A stretch of DNA of 64,000 nt, taken from contig JAFYEZ010000045.1 of NCBI GenBank assembly GCA_017544005.1, positions 1 to 64,000 of the forward strand, written 5' to 3'. The stretch comes from Bacteroidales bacterium (GTDB lineage Bacteria; Bacteroidota; Bacteroidia; Bacteroidales; UBA932). A program made the translations under genes and the position numbers. The notes under the pieces were generated by a model. It made no database searches. It had not been told where the DNA came from and saw only the letters and a list, made by a program, of their open reading frames with translations. Of this stretch, positions 26,181 through 37,501 are shown piece after piece. Each line of letters starts with the position of its first letter. The first letter of the stretch is position 1.

Positions 26181-27848
26181 ATGAAAAAATCCTCATCCCT
26201 CAACGCCCGCTTCGAGGAGTCCCTCAAGAAAAACTGGGACCGTCCCGCGCTTTCCGATTACCACGGCAAAACGCTGACCTACGGCGAAGTGGCGGAGATG
26301 ATTGCCAAGATCCATATCTTTTTTGAGTCCTGCGGTATCCAGAAAGGCGACAAGATCGCCCTCTGCTCCAAGAACCAGGCAAACTGGACGGTGGCCTACC
26401 TCTCCATCCTGACCTACGGCGCCGTGGTGGTGCCCCTGCTGCATGAATTCAAGCCGGGCGCCATCCACCACCTGGTGAACCACAGCGACGCCAAGCTGCT
26501 CTTCATCGGAAACGTCATCTGGGAGAACCTCAACGCGGCGGAGATGCCGGACCTGGAGGCCATCATCACCCTGACGGAGTTTGACGTGGCCTACGCCCGC
26601 AAACCGGAATACACCGAATTCCGCACGAAGGTTGGCGAGATCTTCAAGGAGCGCTATCCGGATTTCGGCCCCAAAGACATCAACTATCATGAAGACAAAC
26701 CGGAGGAGCTGGCCCTGATCAGCTACACCTCGGGCAGCACCGGTTTCTCCAAGGGGGTGATGCTCCCCTACCGCTCGATGGTCTATAACCTCGATTTCGC
26801 CTATACCGCCGAGCCGCACATGAACAACCAGTCGCGCATCGTCTCGATGCTCCCCACCGCCCACATGTTCGGCATGCAGTTCGAATTCATCTATGAGTTC
26901 TGCGTCGGCTGCCATATCTTCTTCCTCACCCGCCTGCCGAGCCCGAAGGTGATCCTCGAGGCCATGAAGGAGATCAAGCCGAACCTGGTGGTCTCCGTGC
27001 CGCTGATTCTCGAGAAGATCTACAAAAACATGCTGGTGCCCTTCATCAGCAAGAACTATATCAAGATGTTCCTCTCCCTGCCGATGATCGACCAAATTAT
27101 CCTCAACACCATCCGCCAGCGTCTGATTGACGCCTTCGGCGGACAGTTCGAGGAGGTCATCGTGGGCGGCGCACCCCTCAACCGTGAGGTGGAGGCCTTC
27201 CTACGCCGGATCAAGTTCCCGCTCACCGTGGGCTACGGCATGACCGAGTGCGGCCCGATTATCAGCTATACCCACTGGGACAAATGCCGCCTCTACGCCT
27301 GCGGCAAGGCCACCCAGAAGATCGAGGTCAAGATCGATTCCCCGGATCCGGAGAACATCCCCGGCGAGATCATGGTCAAGGGCGACAACGTCTTCCTGGG
27401 CTATTACAAGAATCCGGAGGCCACGAAGGCCGTCATGGACCGCAAGTGGCTGCGCACCGGCGACATGGGCGTGATCGACAAGGACGGTTACCTCTTTATC
27501 CGCGGCCGCAGCAAGACCATGATTCTCGGCCCTTCCGGCCAGAACATCTATCCGGAGGAGATTGAGGGCAGCATCAACAACCTTGCCTACGTGGGCGAAT
27601 CCCTCGTGGTAGAGGGAGAAGAGCCCGGCAGCCTTACGGCGCTCATCTATCCGGACTTCGACGCCATCGAACACGACGGCCTTCCGGCTGACAACGAGTC
27701 GCTGACCAAGATGTTCATGAACGAGATGAAGGTCACCAACCTCGAACTGCCTACCTACTGCAAGGTGACCGAGGTCCAGATCTTCCCCGAGGAGTTCGAA
27801 AAGACCCCGAAGCGCAGCATCAAACGTTATCTCTACTACCGCCGATAA
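26181..27848 (+). CDS. AMP-forming long-chain acyl-CoA ligase
   Basis: ANL-superfamily enzyme of 555 residues that activates an acid with ATP to form an acyl-adenylate and then a thioester. The P-loop is SYTSGSTGFSKGV; other motifs are VGYGMTECGPI, the hinge RTGDMGVIDKDGYLFIRGRSK, and a late Lys in KTPKRSIKRYLY. Similarity is to long-chain fatty-acid ligases, but substrate is not fixed by sequence. It is 12 bases after the exporter and continues the operon. Confidence 0.88.
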   Translation: MKKSSSLNARFEESLKKNWDRPALSDYHGKTLTYGEVAEMIAKIHIFFESCGIQKGDKIALCSKNQANWTVAYLSILTYGAVVVPLLHEFKPGAIHHLVNHSDAKLLFIGNVIWENLNAAEMPDLEAIITLTEFDVAYARKPEYTEFRTKVGEIFKERYPDFGPKDINYHEDKPEELALISYTSGSTGFSKGVMLPYRSMVYNLDFAYTAEPHMNNQSRIVSMLPTAHMFGMQFEFIYEFCVGCHIFFLTRLPSPKVILEAMKEIKPNLVVSVPLILEKIYKNMLVPFISKNYIKMFLSLPMIDQIILNTIRQRLIDAFGGQFEEVIVGGAPLNREVEAFLRRIKFPLTVGYGMTECGPIISYTHWDKCRLYACGKATQKIEVKIDSPDPENIPGEIMVKGDNVFLGYYKNPEATKAVMDRKWLRTGDMGVIDKDGYLFIRGRSKTMILGPSGQNIYPEEIEGSINNLAYVGESLVVEGEEPGSLTALIYPDFDAIEHDGLPADNESLTKMFMNEMKVTNLELPTYCKVTEVQIFPEEFEKTPKRSIKRYLYYRR

Positions 27849-27859
27849 TCCGCACCGCC

Positions 27860-28282
27860 ATGACCGAATCCGAGAAAAAACAGCATCAGTTCGACGGCAG
27901 CTATCTGGATATGGCCTCCGTCTGGGCACGCAATTCCTATTGCAAGCGCCGCCAGGTGGGCGCACTGATCGTCAAGGACCGGATGATTATCTCCGACGGA
28001 TACAACGGAACCCCCGCCGGTTTCGAGAATGTCTGTGAAGAGGACGGCGTCACCAAGCCCTATGTCCTCCACGCCGAGGCCAATGCCATCACCAAGGTGG
28101 CCAAGAGCAGCAACAGCAGCGACGGCGCCACCCTTTATGTGACCGCCTCCCCCTGCCTGGAGTGCGCCAAACTGATCATCCAGTCGGGTATCAAACGGGT
28201 GGTTTACAGCGAAGAATACCGCATTACGGACGGGATCGACCTGCTGCGGCGGGCCGGGATCGAGGTGGTGAAATATGAATAA
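27860..28282 (+). CDS. dCMP/cytidine deaminase-family protein
   Basis: Zinc enzyme of 140 residues that deaminates dCMP to dUMP for dTTP synthesis. Zinc motifs HAEANAI and PCLECAK are intact, with RRQVGALIVKD and SDGYNGTPAGFENVCEE as in the dCMP deaminase (comEB-like) family. It overlaps the start of the S41 protease by 8 bases and follows the ligase by 11. Confidence 0.9.
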   Translation: MTESEKKQHQFDGSYLDMASVWARNSYCKRRQVGALIVKDRMIISDGYNGTPAGFENVCEEDGVTKPYVLHAEANAITKVAKSSNSSDGATLYVTASPCLECAKLIIQSGIKRVVYSEEYRITDGIDLLRRAGIEVVKYE

Positions 28283-29885
28283 ACCCAACCGGAAACAGCT
28301 GGGCGGCTTGCTGCTGATCGTCCTGGCCGTCGTCGGCCTGGCCATCCTGATCCAGGCTGTCGGCACGCGGGAGCGGCGCCTGGTCGGGCGGGCCCCCGTC
28401 GTCTCTACGGAAAAAGCGGCATCCGCCCGTCCGGACTGGAGCAAACTCACCGTCATCCTTGACAACATCGCGGCCAACTATGTGGATACGCTCAATGCCG
28501 CAGAAATCACCGAAGAGATTCTGCCGCTGATCCTCGCGCAGCTCGACCCGCACTCGGTTTATCTGCCCCCGGAGGAACTCAAGACGGCCGACGAATCGCT
28601 GCTGGGCGAGTTCTTCGGCATCGGCATCCAGTTTACCGTGCCCGAAGATACGGCCGTGGTGAGCAACGTGATTGCCGGAGGTCCCGCCGAGAAGGTGGGC
28701 GTCCTCTCCGGAGACCGCATCGTGCAGGTGGATGACACCCCCATCGCTGGCGTCAGCATGCCGCAGGATTCGATGGTGAAACTGATGCGCGGTCCCAAAA
28801 ACACGCACGTGAAGATCGGCGTGCTCCGCGAGGGCGAGTCGGTCTCGTTCGATATCGTCCGCAGCAAAATCTCCGAAAAGAGCGTGGATGTCTCCTTCAT
28901 GGTGAACGACACCACCGGCTATATCAAACTCTCCAAGTTTACCCGCACCAGCTATTCCGAATTTCTCAAGGCCGCCATCGGCCTGCGGGCAGACGGCATG
29001 CGGCGGCTGGTGTTCGACCTGCGCGGCAACAGCGGCGGCTATATGGACCAGGCGCTGCTCATGTGCAATGAATTCCTGCAGAAAGGCCAGCTCGTGGTCT
29101 ATCTCGAGGGAGCCCACCGCAAACGCGAGGACTTCTTTGCCGACGGCCGCGGGAGGCTGGTGGACATGGACCTGGCGGTGCTCATCGACGAGAACTCCGC
29201 CTCTTCGAGCGAAATCTTCGCCGGGGCGATGCAGGACAACGACCGGGGCACGATCTACGGCGTGCGCTCCTTCGGCAAGGGGCTCGTGCAGGAGCCGATC
29301 TACTTCACCGACGGCAGCGGCGTCCGCGTGACGGTGGCCCGCTACCACACCCCCACGGGCCGCTGCATCCAGAAGCCCTATTCCGATGATTACGCCTACG
29401 ATATCTACGACCGCTATCTCCACGGCGAGATGATGTCGGCCGACAGCATCAAGGTGAATGATTCCCTGAAATTCGTCACGCCCGCCGGTAAGGTGGTCTA
29501 TGGCGGAGGCGGCATCATCCCCGACGTCTTCGTCCCGATCGACACCACCCACACGAGCGAGTTCCTCATCAAATGCAACCGCCAGAGCCTGCAGTACAAG
29601 TTCGTCACGCAGTTCAGCGATGCGCACCGCAGCCGTCTGCGGAGCATCACCACCCGCGAGGCGCTGGATGCCTTCCTGAAGACGCTGGATCTCAAGCGGG
29701 ACTTCCTCGCCTTCACGGCCAACCGCGGCCTGACCCCCACCCCGCAGGAGTGGAACGTTTCCGGAGAAGTGATTCTTACCCAGTTGCGGGCGATGATCGG
29801 CCGCACCACCCCGCTGGACGACCTGGGCTTCTATCCCATCTTCCTCACGATCGACAACACCGCCCAGACGGCATTGCAGAACTAG
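28275..29885 (+). CDS. S41 C-terminal processing peptidase (CtpA-like)
   Basis: Envelope serine protease of 536 residues. It has an N-terminal membrane anchor (GGLLLIVLAVVGLAILIQAV), a helical segment, a PDZ domain around residues 110-190, and the tail-specific protease core. The catalytic Ser is in DENSASSSEIFAGAM and the Lys in SFGKGLVQEP. It is last in the operon. Its stop TAG (29883-29885) shares the palindrome CTAG with the original recQ stop on the other strand. Confidence 0.92.
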   Translation: MNKPNRKQLGGLLLIVLAVVGLAILIQAVGTRERRLVGRAPVVSTEKAASARPDWSKLTVILDNIAANYVDTLNAAEITEEILPLILAQLDPHSVYLPPEELKTADESLLGEFFGIGIQFTVPEDTAVVSNVIAGGPAEKVGVLSGDRIVQVDDTPIAGVSMPQDSMVKLMRGPKNTHVKIGVLREGESVSFDIVRSKISEKSVDVSFMVNDTTGYIKLSKFTRTSYSEFLKAAIGLRADGMRRLVFDLRGNSGGYMDQALLMCNEFLQKGQLVVYLEGAHRKREDFFADGRGRLVDMDLAVLIDENSASSSEIFAGAMQDNDRGTIYGVRSFGKGLVQEPIYFTDGSGVRVTVARYHTPTGRCIQKPYSDDYAYDIYDRYLHGEMMSADSIKVNDSLKFVTPAGKVVYGGGGIIPDVFVPIDTTHTSEFLIKCNRQSLQYKFVTQFSDAHRSRLRSITTREALDAFLKTLDLKRDFLAFTANRGLTPTPQEWNVSGEVILTQLRAMIGRTTPLDDLGFYPIFLTIDNTAQTALQN

Positions 29886-30091
29886 TTGCCGAGTTCGGAA
29901 ATGAACTTGATGCGGACCAGGCGGATTTCCAGTTCGGTGTAATCCGGGCCGAGGGCCTTGAGGGCGTCGTTGACGGAGTCTGAGTCGGCCTCCTCCTTGA
30001 AGTAGGTGTAGATATCTTCCAGGATGTCGGGGTCCACCTGCTGCTTGATGTAATAATCGATATTCAGGCTGGTACCGCTGGCGATGATGGT
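29882..30091 (-). pseudogene. recQ: Detached C-terminal end of recQ after an amber codon
   Basis: Continuing the recQ frame past the TAG at 30092-30094 gives about 69 more codons: TIIASGTSLNIDYYIKQQ, then DPDILEDIYTYFKEE and EIRLVRIKFISELGN, ending at TAG (29882-29884). This matches the usual end of Bacteroidota RecQ, so the true gene was 29882-32095 (737 residues). The amber probably arose from one base change, likely GAG to TAG. Confidence 0.85.
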
Positions 30092-32095
<2,004 letters not shown>

Positions 32096-32114
32096 GCCGA
32101 CTGTTTTGACCTAA

Positions 32115-32145
32115 CGAAATTAAGCATTTTTATCTATATTTGCAA
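32115..32145 (-). promoter_or_regulatory. Candidate recQ promoter
   Basis: On the minus strand: TTG (32145-32143), 20 bases, then TAATTTCG (32122-32115), one mismatch from TAnnTTTG, 20 bases before the recQ ATG. It overlaps the nhaA promoter on the other strand. Confidence 0.42.
32135..32142 (+). promoter_or_regulatory. -7 element of nhaA
   Basis: TATATTTG, a perfect TAnnTTTG, 27 bases before the nhaA ATG. The nearest TTTG (32105-32108) is 26 bases upstream, longer than usual. Confidence 0.55.
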
Positions 32146-32168
32146 CTCTAAATGTGAAACGATTGGTT

Positions 32169-33548
32169 ATGAGTGAAAAAACCCTCTCGGCTGAACAGAC
32201 GCAACTCACCGGTGCACAGCGCTATTTCACGAAATTCTTCGAAGGCGAATCCGCCGGCGGAATTCTGCTGCTCATCAGCACGGTCATTGCCCTGATTTTC
32301 GCCAACGTTCCCGCCCTGCACCCCATCACCCACGTCTGGGAGGTTCCTTTCAACCTGATGATCGGCTCCTACCACGTCTTCGGGCCCGATTTCACCATCG
32401 GCGGCTTTGTCAACGACGCCCTGATGGCCGTATTCTTCTTTACGGTAGGCCTGGAAATCAAGCGGGAGATGACGGTGGGACAGCTCTCCTCTGTCAAGAA
32501 AGCCACCCTGCCGGTCTTTGCCGCGCTGGGCGGAATGGTCTTCCCGGCCCTGATCTTTACCATTTTCAATCATGGCAATCCCGCAACGGCCCATGGCTGG
32601 GGCGTTCCGATGGCCACCGATATCGCCTTTGCGATCGGAATCCTCGCCATTCTGGGCAAAAAGGCGCCCATCGGCGTCAAGGTCTTCCTGACCGCCATCG
32701 CCATCGCGGATGACCTGGGATCGATCGTCGTGCTGGCCGTCTTCTATCCGAGCCATGCCATCCACCTGCTCTGGCTACTGCTGGCGCTGGTGGTATTTGC
32801 CGTCCTTCTGATTGCCGGCCGCCTCGGCGTCCGCAAGGTCTGGGTGACGGTCCTCGGCGGTCTCGCCCTCTGGTACCTGGTCTATCTCTCCGGCGTCCAC
32901 GCCACCATTGCAGGTGTGCTGCTGGCCATCACGGTGCCCTACAAGACCAAGATCAACGAGCTGCGCTTCGGCGTGCAGATCCAGCACCTGCTGGACAAAT
33001 TCAAGCAGTCTTCCAAGGCCAACATCGAGACCCTGGCCAATACCGAACAGCTGCACGTCATCCACCAGATGTCCGAGCATCTGGACGAGGCCGAGCCGCT
33101 GATGCACAAGTTCGAATCCAACCTTCAGCCCGTCGTGAACTTCCTGATCATGCCGCTCTTTGCACTGGCCAACGCCGCCGTGGTCCTGAACATGGATTTC
33201 ACGGTTCCGGGCGTCACCGGCCTCTCCCTCGGCATCTTCTTCGGCCTGCTCTGCGGTAAACCGCTCGGCATTTTCCTCTTCAGCTACCTGGCTGTCAAAT
33301 GCAAGCTCTCCGCACTGCCTGACGGTGTCTCCTGGCCGCAGGTGGTCGCCCTCGGCGTGCTGGGCGGCATCGGTTTCACGATGTCCATCTTTATCGACAA
33401 CCTCGCCTTCAACGATCCCGGCCTGATCGATACCGGCAAGGTAGCCATCCTGATTACCTCGGCCACCGCCGCCATCGTGGGCTACCTGATTTTCAGCGCC
33501 ACCGCCAAAAAGCTCAAACAAGCGAATTCAACAGACAACAATCAATAA
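32169..33548 (+). CDS. nhaA: Na+/H+ antiporter NhaA
   Basis: Inner-membrane antiporter of 459 residues exchanging protons for sodium; it contributes to pH and salt balance. Family segments are present: GGILLLISTVIALIFAN, FFFTVGLEIKREM, the discontinuous-helix region MATDIAFAIGILA with its Asp, AIADDLGSIVVLA with the paired Asp residues, and GIGFTMSIFIDNLAF. A hydrophilic insert (about residues 270-320) is longer than in E. coli NhaA (388 residues). The ATG at 32169 is preferred over a GTG at 32154. Confidence 0.93.
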   Translation: MSEKTLSAEQTQLTGAQRYFTKFFEGESAGGILLLISTVIALIFANVPALHPITHVWEVPFNLMIGSYHVFGPDFTIGGFVNDALMAVFFFTVGLEIKREMTVGQLSSVKKATLPVFAALGGMVFPALIFTIFNHGNPATAHGWGVPMATDIAFAIGILAILGKKAPIGVKVFLTAIAIADDLGSIVVLAVFYPSHAIHLLWLLLALVVFAVLLIAGRLGVRKVWVTVLGGLALWYLVYLSGVHATIAGVLLAITVPYKTKINELRFGVQIQHLLDKFKQSSKANIETLANTEQLHVIHQMSEHLDEAEPLMHKFESNLQPVVNFLIMPLFALANAAVVLNMDFTVPGVTGLSLGIFFGLLCGKPLGIFLFSYLAVKCKLSALPDGVSWPQVVALGVLGGIGFTMSIFIDNLAFNDPGLIDTGKVAILITSATAAIVGYLIFSATAKKLKQANSTDNNQ

Positions 33549-33555
33549 ACCTTTT

Positions 33556-34269
33556 ATGAAAGCAATCAAACTTATCGCACTGTGCGCTGCCACTGCAGCC
33601 ATCCTGTGCTCCTGCGCCGGCAAATCCGCCAAGGGCACCCAGCCGAAAGGCATCACCAACGAAGAACTGAAGAACGCCAGCTACATGATCGGCTACAACT
33701 TCGGTCAGATTCTCAAGGGCAACAACTTCGGTCCGATGGACATGGCCCAGATCAACAAGGGTATCAAGGACGCCTGCGCCGATGTCGAACTCGACCAGGA
33801 AGTTTTCTATGAGACCATCAACGGCTTCCTCGAGAAACGCAATACCGCGCTGAAGGAAGAGAACGAGGTCAAATCCACCAAGTTCCTCGAGAAGAACGCC
33901 CTGGAAGAGGGTGTCGTCACCACCGAATCCGGCCTGCAGTACAAGATCGTCCGCACCGGTAACGGCGTGACCCCGACCGCACTCACCGACAAGGTGGAGG
34001 TCAACTACGAGGGCAAGAACCTCGACGGGGAAGTCTTCGATTCTTCCTATGACCGCGGCGAAAGCGTCACCTTCGGTCTGAACCAGGTCATCAAGGGCTG
34101 GGGCGAAGGTCTGATGCATTGCGAAGAGGGTGGTGAAATCCTCCTCTGGATTCCTGCAGATCTGGCATACGGCGACCGCGGTGCGGGCGAAAAGATCCAG
34201 CCGGGCGCAGCCATCCACTTCCGCGTCGAACTGATCAAGGTCGTCAAGGAAGAGGCTGAGACCAAATAA
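33556..34269 (+). CDS. FKBP-type peptidyl-prolyl isomerase lipoprotein
   Basis: Envelope folding factor of 237 residues. It has a lipoprotein signal (ATAAILCSC), an N-terminal helical domain as in FkpA/Mip (residues about 35-120), and a C-terminal FKBP domain with VEVNYEGKNLDGEVFDSSYDRG, the catalytic region VIKGWGEGLMHCEEGGE and IPADLAYGDRGAGEKIQPGA. It is 7 bases downstream of nhaA. Its 3' end overlaps the convergent miaA gene by 26 bases. Confidence 0.9.
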   Translation: MKAIKLIALCAATAAILCSCAGKSAKGTQPKGITNEELKNASYMIGYNFGQILKGNNFGPMDMAQINKGIKDACADVELDQEVFYETINGFLEKRNTALKEENEVKSTKFLEKNALEEGVVTTESGLQYKIVRTGNGVTPTALTDKVEVNYEGKNLDGEVFDSSYDRGESVTFGLNQVIKGWGEGLMHCEEGGEILLWIPADLAYGDRGAGEKIQPGAAIHFRVELIKVVKEEAETK

Positions 34270-35104
34270 TTTCGGGGTCGCGAGCCCAGTAAGTCAGCTG
34301 TTTTTTGGCGTAGTGGCGCGTGTTGCGCTTGATCAGCCGGACAGCTTCCTCCAGGGGATACTCCCCGTCGAAATAGCCGAACAGTTCGCGATAACCCACT
34401 GTATTGAGAGCCGGCAGGTTGCGATAAGGAAGCAGCCTGCCGGCCTCTTCTTCCAGCCCTTCGGCCATCATCTGGTCCACGCGGGCGTCGATGCGCGCAT
34501 AAAGCTCTTCGCGGGGCCGCGTAAGGCCAATCTTGCGGATGGTGAAGGGGCGCTCCTTGCGCGTGCCGCTCCGAAACGCGGAATAGGGACGGCCGGTGGC
34601 AATGCAGACCTCCAGGGCGCGGATGATACGCTGCCGGTTGGCCGGGTCAATCCGCTCCGCCGTTGCGGGGTCCAGCCGACGGAGTTCATGGCGGAGGCTC
34701 GCCAGCCCCTCTTTTTCCAGCCGGGAGGTCAGCGAAGCGCGCAGGGCCGGGTCCGCATCCGGAAAGTCATCCAGCCCGTTGCAGAGCGCATCGATATAGA
34801 GACCGGAGCCGCCGGTCATCACCAGCGTATCGTGGGTTTTGAAAAGCTCTTCAAGTAACGCCAGGGCCTCCACCTCGTAGCGCCCGGCGGTGTAATTGTC
34901 CGTAACGGAATGGGAGGCAATGAAGTAGTGCTTCACCTGCGCGAGCTGTTCCTCGCTTGGACGGGCGGTGCCGATCCGCATTTCGCGGAACAGCTGGCGG
35001 GAATCACAGGAGATGACGGGAGAGCCGTGCTCCAGCGCCAGACGGATGCTGTAGTCCGTCTTACCCACCGCCGTCGGGCCGAGTACGATGAGGAGCCCGG
35101 CCAT
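34244..35104 (-). CDS. miaA: tRNA dimethylallyltransferase MiaA
   Basis: Adds the dimethylallyl group to A37 of tRNAs reading codons that start with U. The 286-residue protein has the P-loop GPTAVGKTDYS, SCDSRQLFREM, TGGSGLYIDAL and TRHYAKKQLTYWARD. It is slightly shorter than usual (about 300). It follows the gene at 35110 by 5 bases in a likely two-gene transcript, and its last 26 bases overlap the FKBP gene tail to tail. Confidence 0.93.
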   Translation of the reverse strand: MAGLLIVLGPTAVGKTDYSIRLALEHGSPVISCDSRQLFREMRIGTARPSEEQLAQVKHYFIASHSVTDNYTAGRYEVEALALLEELFKTHDTLVMTGGSGLYIDALCNGLDDFPDADPALRASLTSRLEKEGLASLRHELRRLDPATAERIDPANRQRIIRALEVCIATGRPYSAFRSGTRKERPFTIRKIGLTRPREELYARIDARVDQMMAEGLEEEAGRLLPYRNLPALNTVGYRELFGYFDGEYPLEEAVRLIKRNTRHYAKKQLTYWARDPEIIWSQPLP

Positions 35105-35109
35105 CGGAG

Positions 35110-35667
35110 CTAGTCCTCTTTACCGAAATCTTCGTCTACCAGCAGCTGGCCGTCCTCGTCACCGTCGTTCTCCTCCTCGTCGTCGTCCTCGTCAAAGTCC
35201 TCATCCTCGTCGTCCTCGTCGGAAGCGGCGGGGCGGGAAGGCTTGATCACGACATACGGTTCGGGATCCACGTAACGGTTGAACTGGTCCGGATTGTCCC
35301 CCTTGCCGTCCAGCAGGGCAGGATACGCCTCCCGGGGGTTGAAATCCGCCTCCCCTACGATCGTAATGATCAGGTAGCGACGGGTATGCATCTCAAAGAT
35401 GTAGCGAATCTCTGCGGCCTCCCGGGCGGAGAGGTCCGCAAAGGTGACGGCATCCATCGCACCGTCTCCCAGATCGAAGAGGCAATAGCGGCCCTGTCGC
35501 GCCCCGGCGGCGTCACGGCTCTCGAAATAGACCATCTGGTCCGGATCGAAACCGTACTGGTTCGCCAGAAAAGCATGGAAGGCAAACAGGTTCATTTCCG
35601 CCTTGACGACATAGTCGCGGAAGAAAATCTTGCTCTCGGGGAGCGTAACATGTACTTTGTACAACAT
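35110..35667 (-). CDS. pRiA4b ORF-3-like protein with acidic tail
   Basis: A 185-residue cytosolic protein. The first 140 residues (KVHVTLPESKIFFRDYVVKAEMNLFAFHAFLANQYGFD...MVYFES) match the pRiA4b ORF-3-like/TnpR-passenger family found in many Bacteroidota, whose function is not established. The last ~45 residues are almost entirely Asp and Glu, a strongly acidic tail that may bind basic partners. It precedes miaA with 5 bases between and has its own promoter. Confidence 0.72.
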   Translation of the reverse strand: MLYKVHVTLPESKIFFRDYVVKAEMNLFAFHAFLANQYGFDPDQMVYFESRDAAGARQGRYCLFDLGDGAMDAVTFADLSAREAAEIRYIFEMHTRRYLIITIVGEADFNPREAYPALLDGKGDNPDQFNRYVDPEPYVVIKPSRPAASDEDDEDEDFDEDDDEEENDGDEDGQLLVDEDFGKED

Positions 35668-35690
35668 GGCCGAACTCGATTATACGGTTG

Positions 35691-35722
35691 CAAATTTATG
35701 AAATATGCCGTACTTTTACAAC
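35691..35722 (-). promoter_or_regulatory. Promoter of the 35667-miaA transcript
   Basis: On the minus strand GTTG (35722-35719), 20 bases, then TAAATTTG (35698-35691), a full TAnnTTTG match, 23 bases before the ATG. Confidence 0.55.
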
Positions 35723-35725
35723 TCG

Positions 35726-36337
35726 ATGTCAGAAGAAAAACATATCTCCACCGACCACTACCGCAGTATCTCGGCCCTTTCCACCGGGTCTTACCGGGAC
35801 AATGGCAGTAAATTCCTGGCCTTTGCCTATCCCGTGGAGAGCGAGGAGGAGATCCGGGAGAAGCTCGCCGCGCTCCGGAAGGAGTACTTCGACGCCCGCC
35901 ACCACTGCTACGCCTGGCGCCTCGGCCTGAAGGGCGAGCCCTGGCGGGCGAACGATGACGGGGAACCCTCCTCCACGGCAGGCCGTCCCATCCTGGGGCA
36001 GATTCTCTCGGCGGAGCTGAGCGACATTCTCGTGGTGGTGGTGCGCTACTTCGGCGGCATCAAGCTGGGCGTTCCGGGGCTCATCAAGGCCTACAAGACG
36101 GCCACCGCGGAGGCGCTCGCCGCGGCCACCGTCGTGGAGAAAACCGCCTGCGTCACCTTCCGGGTCCGCTTCGGCTACCTGCAGATGAACGACCTGATGA
36201 AGGTCATCAAGGATCTGGATTTGAAGATTCTCTCGCAGCACTTCGAAAACGAATGTGAACTCACTGTGAACGTGGGACTTGCCAAGGTGGACACTTTCCA
36301 GGAGAATCTTCGTTGGGCAAAGGTGGAAATTATTTGA
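35726..36337 (+). CDS. YigZ/IMPACT family protein
   Basis: A 203-residue protein with the UPF0029/IMPACT N-terminal domain. Landmarks are the family motif NDDGEPSSTAGRPIL and VVVVRYFGGIKLGVPGLIKAYKTA, followed by a C-terminal domain with an EF-G-like fold (FRVRFGYLQMNDLMKVI). Family members are linked to translation or protein turnover, but the biochemical role is unsettled. The start MSEEKHIS is chosen; an ATG seven codons upstream is possible. Confidence 0.88.
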   Translation: MSEEKHISTDHYRSISALSTGSYRDNGSKFLAFAYPVESEEEIREKLAALRKEYFDARHHCYAWRLGLKGEPWRANDDGEPSSTAGRPILGQILSAELSDILVVVVRYFGGIKLGVPGLIKAYKTATAEALAAATVVEKTACVTFRVRFGYLQMNDLMKVIKDLDLKILSQHFENECELTVNVGLAKVDTFQENLRWAKVEII

Positions 36338-36364
36338 TTTCCATGTGAATTGTTATTACCTTTG
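36333..36364 (+). promoter_or_regulatory. Promoter of the serC-serA-DUF1015 operon
   Basis: TTTG (36333-36336), exactly 20 bases, then TACCTTTG (36357-36364), a perfect Bacteroidota promoter. Start of transcription near 36370, about 46 bases before the serC ATG. Confidence 0.72.
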
Positions 36365-36415
36365 CTTTTTTTATCAGAGAACTATTACTCACAACATTAA
36401 ACAACACTCAACTAT

Positions 36416-37489
36416 ATGAAAAAAGCGTACAACTTCAATGCCGGCCCGTGCGTTCTGCCGCAGGCTGCCATCGACGGTTCCATCGAGGCCCTCAAGGACT
36501 TCGCAGGCACCGGAATGTCGGTAATATGTGTTTCCCACCGCTCCAAGGAATGGGACGCCGTCATGGCGGAGACCCGTGCCCTCTGGCGCGAACTGCTCCA
36601 CATCCCCGAGAATTATGAGATTCTCTTCCTCGGCGGTGGTGCATCCCTCCAGTTCCTGATGGTTCCGATGAACCTGCTCGAAACCAAGGCGGCTTACCTC
36701 GAGACCGGTGTCTGGGCAAAGAAGGCCCTCAAAGAGGCCAAAGGCCTGGGCAACGCCGTCTGCGTGGCTTCTTCCGCCGACAAGACCTACAGCTACATTC
36801 CGAAGGGCTACGAAATCCCGAAGGATGCCGACTATTTCCACATCACCACCAACAACACCATCTACGGCACCGAGATCAAGCATGACATCGACAGCCCGGT
36901 GAACCTCGTGGCCGACATGTCCTCCGATATCATGTCCCGCCCGGTGGACGTGAGCAAATACGCCCTCATCTACGGTGGTGCGCAGAAGAACGTGGGCCCC
37001 GCCGGCGTGACCTTCGTCATCATCCGCAAGGACATCCTCGGCAAGGTGACCCGCTACCTCCCGACGATGCTCAACTACCAGACCCATATCGACGGCGAAT
37101 CGATGTTCAACACCCCGCCGGTCTTCCCCATCTACGTGATGAAAGAGACCCTCAAGTGGCTCAAGGGTATCGGCGGCGTCGAGGCCATCCACAAACTCAA
37201 CGTGGAAAAGGCGCAGATGCTCTACGATGAGATCGACCGCAACTCCCTCTTCGTCGGTACGGCAGAGAAGGAAGACCGCTCGATCATGAACGTCTGCTTC
37301 GTGATGGCTCCCGGCAAGGAGGCGCTCCAGGATGAATTCATGGAGTTTGCCAAGGCACGCGGCATGGTGGGTATCAAGGGTCACCGCAGTGTCGGCGGCT
37401 TCCGCGCTTCCCTCTACAACGCCTGCCCGAAGGAGGCTGTCGAGGCACTGATCGCCACGATGCAGGAATTCGAAAAGCTTCACAAATAA
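36416..37489 (+). CDS. serC: Phosphoserine aminotransferase
   Basis: PLP enzyme of serine synthesis, converting 3-phosphohydroxypyruvate and glutamate to phosphoserine. At 357 residues it has family blocks [29 protein letters not shown], the PLP-Lys region [15 protein letters not shown] and [15 protein letters not shown]. It is first in a three-gene operon with serA 12 bases downstream, the typical Bacteroidota order. Confidence 0.95.
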   Translation: MKKAYNFNAGPCVLPQAAIDGSIEALKDFAGTGMSVICVSHRSKEWDAVMAETRALWRELLHIPENYEILFLGGGASLQFLMVPMNLLETKAAYLETGVWAKKALKEAKGLGNAVCVASSADKTYSYIPKGYEIPKDADYFHITTNNTIYGTEIKHDIDSPVNLVADMSSDIMSRPVDVSKYALIYGGAQKNVGPAGVTFVIIRKDILGKVTRYLPTMLNYQTHIDGESMFNTPPVFPIYVMKETLKWLKGIGGVEAIHKLNVEKAQMLYDEIDRNSLFVGTAEKEDRSIMNVCFVMAPGKEALQDEFMEFAKARGMVGIKGHRSVGGFRASLYNACPKEAVEALIATMQEFEKLHK

Positions 37490-37501
37490 ATCGCTGCCGT
37501 T